Below are positions 61,513 to 64,000 of a stretch of DNA of 64,000 nucleotides, one piece after another (position 1 is the stretch's first letter; every line of letters begins with the position of its first letter). Location of the stretch: positions 62,001-126,000 of the forward strand of contig QLIY01000428.1 in NCBI GenBank assembly GCA_003260075.1, in the 5' to 3' direction. The translations under genes and the position numbers were made by a program. This stretch comes from Phallusia mammillata. Taxonomy: Eukaryota; Chordata; Ascidiacea; Phlebobranchia; Ascidiidae. The notes beneath the pieces are model-generated. The model ran no database searches. It saw only the letters and a program-made list of their open reading frames with translations, and was not told the DNA's origin.

Positions 61513-62909
61513 TTTTAATACATTGACTTTGTATACACTTTTGTAAACCCAAATACTATCATAAGGATGAATGACTTGATGTTTTAAATCCGAATATTAC
61601 CTGAGGAATATGTTTCTGTTGGAGGTTTCTTATGTAAAGATTTTCCAGTAGAAACTGTTTCCAAAGATTGACTCACACCAAGAAAAAGCGTACCAGATGA
61701 AATACCTAAAGATATTTGCAACAAGGTAAAGTATAAAAACTAAACAGTACAAAAATGTACACATCTTAGTAAGGATAGTGTAAAATACAGTATTGTCATG
61801 AATAGTGATAAACCCTTAATTTAATTAATTTTTTTTTATCTTTAGTGTTTTGAGCTCATAAAAAAAAATATTTTTTATCTTGGTGTCATTCTAATTTACA
61901 AATTTTGATATATATGATTGCATTGCTGCATTTTATTGTTGTCGTTTAAAAAAGGTACAAGCCCATAACCTTTTCAAAGTCAGTATATATTGATAGATGC
62001 ACCAACGATGATTAACAACATTAGACAAAACATGTTGGCAAACATATAAGTGTACATGAAATAACAAACAGTTAAATAGCAGCCTTAACTTTAAAACAAA
62101 GTTTTTTTGGGGGGAAATGTACCAATTAATCTGACAACATCTTCGTGATCTGATTTTGAAACATCTTGTCCATTCACAGAAATCACATAATCCCCAACTC
62201 GCAATCCAATTAGGTCGGCCGGACTTGACTTAACGACCCAACTTACAAAGCTTGGAGCCTACAAACAAATACTAAGTAAACAACAAGCTTTACAATGTTA
62301 AAGAAGCTCTTTGAGTGTTTGTTTAGTTCATGGCCTTGTGGTAATGCTTTTTCAGCATAGTTAAGTATCTTTAACATATATTTAAAATAGGTTCAGAAAC
62401 ACTATACACGGACTTGAAAAGTAGTTTAATCATAAACATAACCGCCAAAGAACTTGTGTATATAGAAAACATCATGCAGACCTTTCAACAATCTCTATTG
62501 TCATCATCAGTGCAGGTTGTCAGTTGAGCTGTATACCATGTTCTACAGCTCGATTGACAACCTGAACTGATGATGACAACAGAGATTGAATTAAAATATG
62601 TTTTATGTTCAAATACAACAGATTGTCATTTTTAGATTCTAAAATTGCCTGTTACCTATTTGTACAAATGTGTATTACGGAAAGTAGGAATGATTCAGAC
62701 TGTAAACACAAAATTGTAATTAAAAAAAAACGGTTTATAATTGTTAATATTATTTAATGCAATACATTTAGTGGAATGGTTTAAGTTTTCAATCTTACTT
62801 GTCCAGATAGTGTAAATCCATAACCATTTTTTCCACGAGCTATTTCAATAATTCTTGTTGTTGGTTCCTTCGTTGAATGTCTTCGAGTGTGGCGCGTAGT
62901 TGAAAGCAT
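41098..62909 (-). CDS. RGS12: RGS12: PDZ-PTB-RGS-RBD-RBD-GoLoco signalling regulator
   Basis: GTPase-activating scaffold for Gi/o alpha subunits. Exons: 62799-62909, 62123-62258, 61601-61705, 60805-61148, 59824-59991, 59272-59384, 58615-58799, then 56583-56736, 56136-56221, 55972-56045 (allelic copies 58130-58283, 57671-57756, 57396-57431), 55478-55655, 55051-55097 (copies 54111-54288, 53830-53876), 53009-53119, 48566-48699, 47884-48110, 47019-47143, 45219-45336, 44319-44531, 43943-43988, 43571-43632, 43141-43507, 42680-42846, 42223-42322, 42063-42158, 41098-41804. The start at 62909 has an in-frame TGA 15 bases upstream; the stop is TAG 41098-41100. Phases agree except across the 53009 to 48699 intron, where one exon of phase 0 to 2 is missing. 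Length is about 1400 aa (human 1447). All domains in RGS12 order exclude RGS14, which lacks PDZ and PTB. Confidence 0.93.
41850..42010 (+). repeat. 5'-truncated tRNA-related SINE in an RGS12 intron
   Basis: Starts inside the core at GTCGTGGGTTCGAATCCCAC, then the tail CTAGCCTATGGTGGTGAATG and GGTGACCGGCTGATTCG. It begins right next to the acceptor side of the last exon. Confidence 0.7.
42359..42642. mobile_element. Foldback element, GGGCC-rich family
   Basis: Close copy of 8864-9147, with AGTTGCAAGTCGGGCCGGG at one end and GGCCCGTTTACAACT at the other. Confidence 0.75.
42680..43988 (-). CDS. RGS12: RGS12 exons: basic linker, RBD1 and RBD2
   Basis: 43943-43988 and 43571-43632 encode a Lys/Ser-rich linker ([15 protein letters not shown]). 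RBD1 in 43141-43507 shows [14 protein letters not shown] and [23 protein letters not shown]2 in 42680-42846 shows [20 protein letters not shown] and [14 protein letters not shown]. The RBD1 exon has no GT donor in the expected place; a GC donor at 43140-43139 fits the phase and keeps the last strand (RINCEF). A GT donor earlier would remove it. Confidence 0.85.
42975..43095. mobile_element. Partial copy of the GTCATCATCAGTGCAGG foldback family
   Basis: Shares TGTTGTCATCATCAGTGCAG, TTCTTTGGCAGTCATG and GATTAAATTACTTTTCAAG with 57481-57630 and 62405-62592. Confidence 0.65.
44072..44193. mobile_element. Foldback MITE related to 38908-39054
   Basis: Arms GAAGAACTTCCAGAATCGCC and GGGCGAAATATATAAGTTCT with GCCCACCAGAAC facing GTTCTGGTGGGC. 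In the intron after the fourth RGS exon. Confidence 0.65.
44319..48110 (-). CDS. RGS12: RGS12 exons encoding the RGS domain
   Basis: Exons 47884-48110, 47019-47143, 45219-45336 and 44319-44531. Domain starts [20 protein letters not shown], then [28 protein letters not shown], and ends [19 protein letters not shown]. The conserved [11 protein letters not shown] helix and the Asn/Ser contact region match active G-alpha GAPs. The tail exon adds a Ser/Thr-rich linker. Confidence 0.94.
45337..46860. other. RGS12 intron within the RGS domain
   Basis: No exon or repeat recognised apart from the minisatellite at its right end. Confidence 0.4.
46861..47035. repeat. 45-bp tandem repeat containing an RGS12 splice donor, four units
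   Basis: Each unit reads approximately CATATGATAAACATCTCACC then TATCATATTTAATTCTAATC. The core ACCTATCAT recurs at 46882, 46927, 46972 and 47017, exactly 45 bases apart. On the minus strand each core is GATAG|GTGAGATG or GATAG|GTAAGATG, so the real donor at 47018 has three intronic copies. Confidence 0.9.
48566..48699 (-). CDS. RGS12: RGS12 exon before the RGS domain, possible internal start
   Basis: Open frame G plus ATG at 48698, beginning [20 protein letters not shown] and ending GAA G before donor GTAAGT, phase-matched to the RGS exon. With the upstream exon 53009-53119 (phase 0) it would hit a stop, so either a small exon lies between or transcripts start here. A 32-base candidate at 51168-51199 (acceptor CCTACAG, donor GTAGGA) fits the phase but has no other support. 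Confidence 0.65.
48810..48899. other. 90-C run, probable sized gap
   Basis: Uninterrupted C run about 110 bases upstream of the internal RGS12 ATG exon, without duplicated flanks. Sequence of the missing part could include a splice acceptor region or promoter. Confidence 0.65.
48900..52000. other. Large RGS12 intron, possible regulatory patches
   Basis: Mostly AT-rich. GC-richer islands stand out at about 50525-50690 (with CCCTTTAA and TTAAAGGG able to pair), 51165-51265 and 51830-51935. They could be enhancer, promoter or unassigned exon. Confidence 0.35.
52000..52460. repeat. Degenerate tandem repeat of about 148 bp, three units
   Basis: The marker CATTACAG or GATTACAG followed by an ACATAAAAAA block recurs at 52103, 52250 and 52400. 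Each unit also has a CTGATGGAAAAAACTC-like start and a TTGACAC-like end. Confidence 0.65.
53009..58799 (-). CDS. RGS12: RGS12 exons 7-13: linker between PTB and RGS, with allelic duplicate exons
   Basis: Exon 7 ends with the conserved [10 protein letters not shown]. The linker is rich in Ser, His, Arg and Gln (for example [13 protein letters not shown]), low-complexity and probably disordered. The final exon has [17 protein letters not shown]. Two groups of exons occur twice, each pair split by a C10 run. Both members keep frame and splice sites and differ by a few percent (VALAW versus VTLAW), and one member of exon 10 is cut off at the run, so these are haplotypes rather than tandem exons. 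Confidence 0.85.
53578..55890. other. X-C-X' junction, C10 at 54762-54771, 1.2-kb copies with RGS12 exons 11-12
   Basis: 53578-54761 and 54772 to about 55890 align end to end, each with both exons. The left copy carries an extra insertion at about 54440-54640. Exactly ten C separate them. Confidence 0.85.
54440..54640. mobile_element. Foldback-family insertion present in only one of two copies
   Basis: Contains GGCAATGGCATGAGCATTTG, CCGAAACG and AACAATAAAGCATG, the family also seen at 10318, 11870, 25255 and 60105. The matching place in the right copy lacks it. Confidence 0.6.
56010..58600. other. X-C-X' junction, C10 at 57386-57395, 1.3-kb copies with RGS12 exons 8-10
   Basis: 56010-57385 and 57396 to about 58600 align throughout, including three exons (the third truncated in the right copy). 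Confidence 0.85.
57481..57630. mobile_element. MITE insertion present in one haplotype copy only
   Basis: Left part ACATAACTGCCAAAGAACT and right part GATTAAATTACTTTTCAAG belong to the family at 62405-62592. The other copy runs straight from AAACCAGGC to TTATATGAATTTA at 56088-56104. Confidence 0.75.
59272..61148 (-). CDS. RGS12: RGS12 exons 4-6: PTB/PID domain
   Basis: Exon 4 begins with a basic, Ser-rich linker and enters the PTB with [13 protein letters not shown] and [19 protein letters not shown]. Exon 5 gives [20 protein letters not shown] and CLVTLQ, the human KLAFSAVCPDDRRFFGLVTMQ block. Exon 6 gives [13 protein letters not shown]. The family PTB domain binds phosphotyrosine targets such as a calcium channel. 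Confidence 0.92.
60105..60215. mobile_element. Foldback element broken by a C10 run
   Basis: GGTGAAAATAACGGC at the left mirrors GCCGTTATTTTCCTC at the right. The interior is replaced by exactly ten C at 60141-60150, so this gap falls inside a repeat. Confidence 0.65.
60547..60731. mobile_element. hAT-type MITE with perfect 8-bp target duplication
   Basis: Left end CAGTGGTCGGCAACC, right end GATTGCTGATCCCTG. ATCTAAAG flanks both sides (60539-60546, 60732-60739). 185 bp, non-coding, in the RGS12 PTB intron. Confidence 0.85.
61455..61508. other. 54-C run, probable sized gap
   Basis: Uninterrupted C run in an RGS12 intron, no duplicated flanks. Confidence 0.65.
62123..62909 (-). CDS. RGS12: RGS12 exons 1-2: PDZ domain
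   Basis: Residues 16-83 form a class PDZ fold. [20 protein letters not shown] holds the GYGF carboxylate-binding loop (residues 29-32). Exon 2 gives [20 protein letters not shown] and the helix start HEDVVRLI, very close to human RGS12. Binds C-terminal peptides of receptors in the family. Confidence 0.93.
62405..62592. mobile_element. Foldback MITE with long hairpin
   Basis: CAATCTCTATTGTCATCATC, AGTGCAGGTTGTCA and GAGCTGTA at 62489-62530 are mirrored by TACAGCTCGATTGACAACC and TGATGATGACAACAGAGATTG. Left outer end GACTTGAAAAGTAGTTTAATC matches other copies. Confidence 0.75.
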
Positions 62910-64000
62910 AATAATACAAGATCATTATCCAATTCATATCAATACATACAAGTACATTCTAGATGAACAATTATAAATTTTTAATCAAGCTTTATGAAAA
63001 AAGGGTTATATCTGTCTAGAAAAAGAAAAGTATCTTATATATATCAGCAACAAGTTTCAAACAATTGTCACCAAATCGAAAACTTTTAAATTAGTTTTAA
63101 ATTGGAAACCATTATGAAACGTTTATGGTGTAACAGGTTCAAAGAGGTTTTAAATTGCCCTGAATCTTTTACCTATAACTGAGGAATTTAGACGAAATGA
63201 CATTGAAGACGTAAGTGAATATGTTTTCATAGTAACATTAAAAACAACAAGTTAAATTAGGGATACGTAATAGACACAACTTCGGAAGAGGCTCTTGTGG
63301 TTTTTGATCTATTCTTTTAACAGATGCAAAAACTTTGGGTTTATCTCCCACAAGAAATTCCAATATTTGGCGTTGTACACATTTTGATTAATCTTATAAT
63401 TTTACATTTTGTAAGGATACAAACTTTTGGCACTTCGTATAATTAAACCAAGTTTTTCAAACTCACGAACCCCAAAGGGCTGAGTTTAAACCCAGCTAAA
63501 AGACATTTTAATATCATTTGACAAGAACAAACTCAGTTATCTATCTAATTGTAGGCTATGAAAAATGTCATGTTTAAAAGTTCATAATTTTGAATGAATG
63601 TGTGACATAACCATCAAACAAAAATTAATTACATGCAAAACTGAGCTTAAAAATGTCAAAATTAAATGGTTTTAAATTCAAGCCACCGTAATTAATTTGA
63701 GTACAAATACTCTAAAGGAAATGGCTAAAGTTAATTTCAAATACTTTGCACTGATGTAATGTACTAACTACTAGCCTACTATTTTGCCTGCAGAAGTATA
63801 AAACTATAAATTGTGTACAACTTATATCTTCAGTTTAGTTACCTAAAAACTCACACACATAACTTGCTTAGGTCCTAAAATATCAAACCATAAATGGAAA
63901 AAGCATGTCTAGTTTAAACCATGTTGAGTTGTTTATCTGTTCATACACACGTAACACGACCTTGTAAAGTTGACTGACATGAATACTTGAATAGCGCAAC
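62910..64000. other. 5' flank of RGS12
   Basis: Begins with an in-frame TGA at 62922-62924 on the minus strand. No further exon recognised; probably 5' UTR, promoter or a 5' non-coding intron. Confidence 0.4.

Overview
The window is animal nuclear DNA, most likely from an ascidian tunicate of the Ciona type. It is AT-rich, genes are cut into many short exons by introns of a few hundred bases, and small tRNA-related SINEs and foldback or hAT-type elements are scattered through introns and spacers. No bacterial, phage or CRISPR feature is present. All four genes lie on the minus strand, so transcription runs right to left. The species call is inference; the gene calls rest on exon-by-exon translation with splice phases checked.

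Layout from left to right. 472-1276: first two exons of a GH29 alpha-L-fucosidase, which continues beyond the left edge. 2852-12206: complete 10-exon major-facilitator gene of the SLC49 family, closest to SLC49A3/MFSD7 (about 515 aa). 12207-18318: spacer rich in repeats. 18319-37463: complete 26-exon SorCS-type VPS10 receptor (about 1170 aa, close to human SorCS2), with signal peptide, furin-type site, VPS10 and cysteine-rich modules, PKD region, transmembrane helix and acidic tail. 37464-41097: spacer. 41098-62909: RGS12 (about 1400 aa) with PDZ, PTB, RGS, two Ras-binding domains and a GoLoco motif. 62910-64000: 5' flank of RGS12. Human SLC49A3, RGS12 and SORCS2 all map to chromosome 4p16, so this block looks like old chordate gene linkage.

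The strongest non-gene pattern is technical. There are 25 pure C or G runs. Most are exactly 10 long and sit between two near-identical copies of the same local sequence (X, ten C, X'). Five others are 27 to 90 long. The copies differ by a few percent and by whole insertions, as two haplotypes would. I read the runs as scaffold-gap placeholders written as C/G instead of N, and the flanking copies as unmerged overlapping contig ends. Apparent duplicated exons in RGS12, SorCS and SLC49A3 should therefore be collapsed before use.

Biologically notable points: a 45-bp tandem array that copies the splice donor of an RGS-domain exon four times; a 35-bp array abutting a splice donor of SLC49A3; hAT elements with clear 8-bp target duplications, including two inserted at the same target and one nested in a SINE; strong excess of the CRE octamer TGACGTCA; and a possible internal start of RGS12 just before the RGS domain. 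I found no convincing new molecular system.
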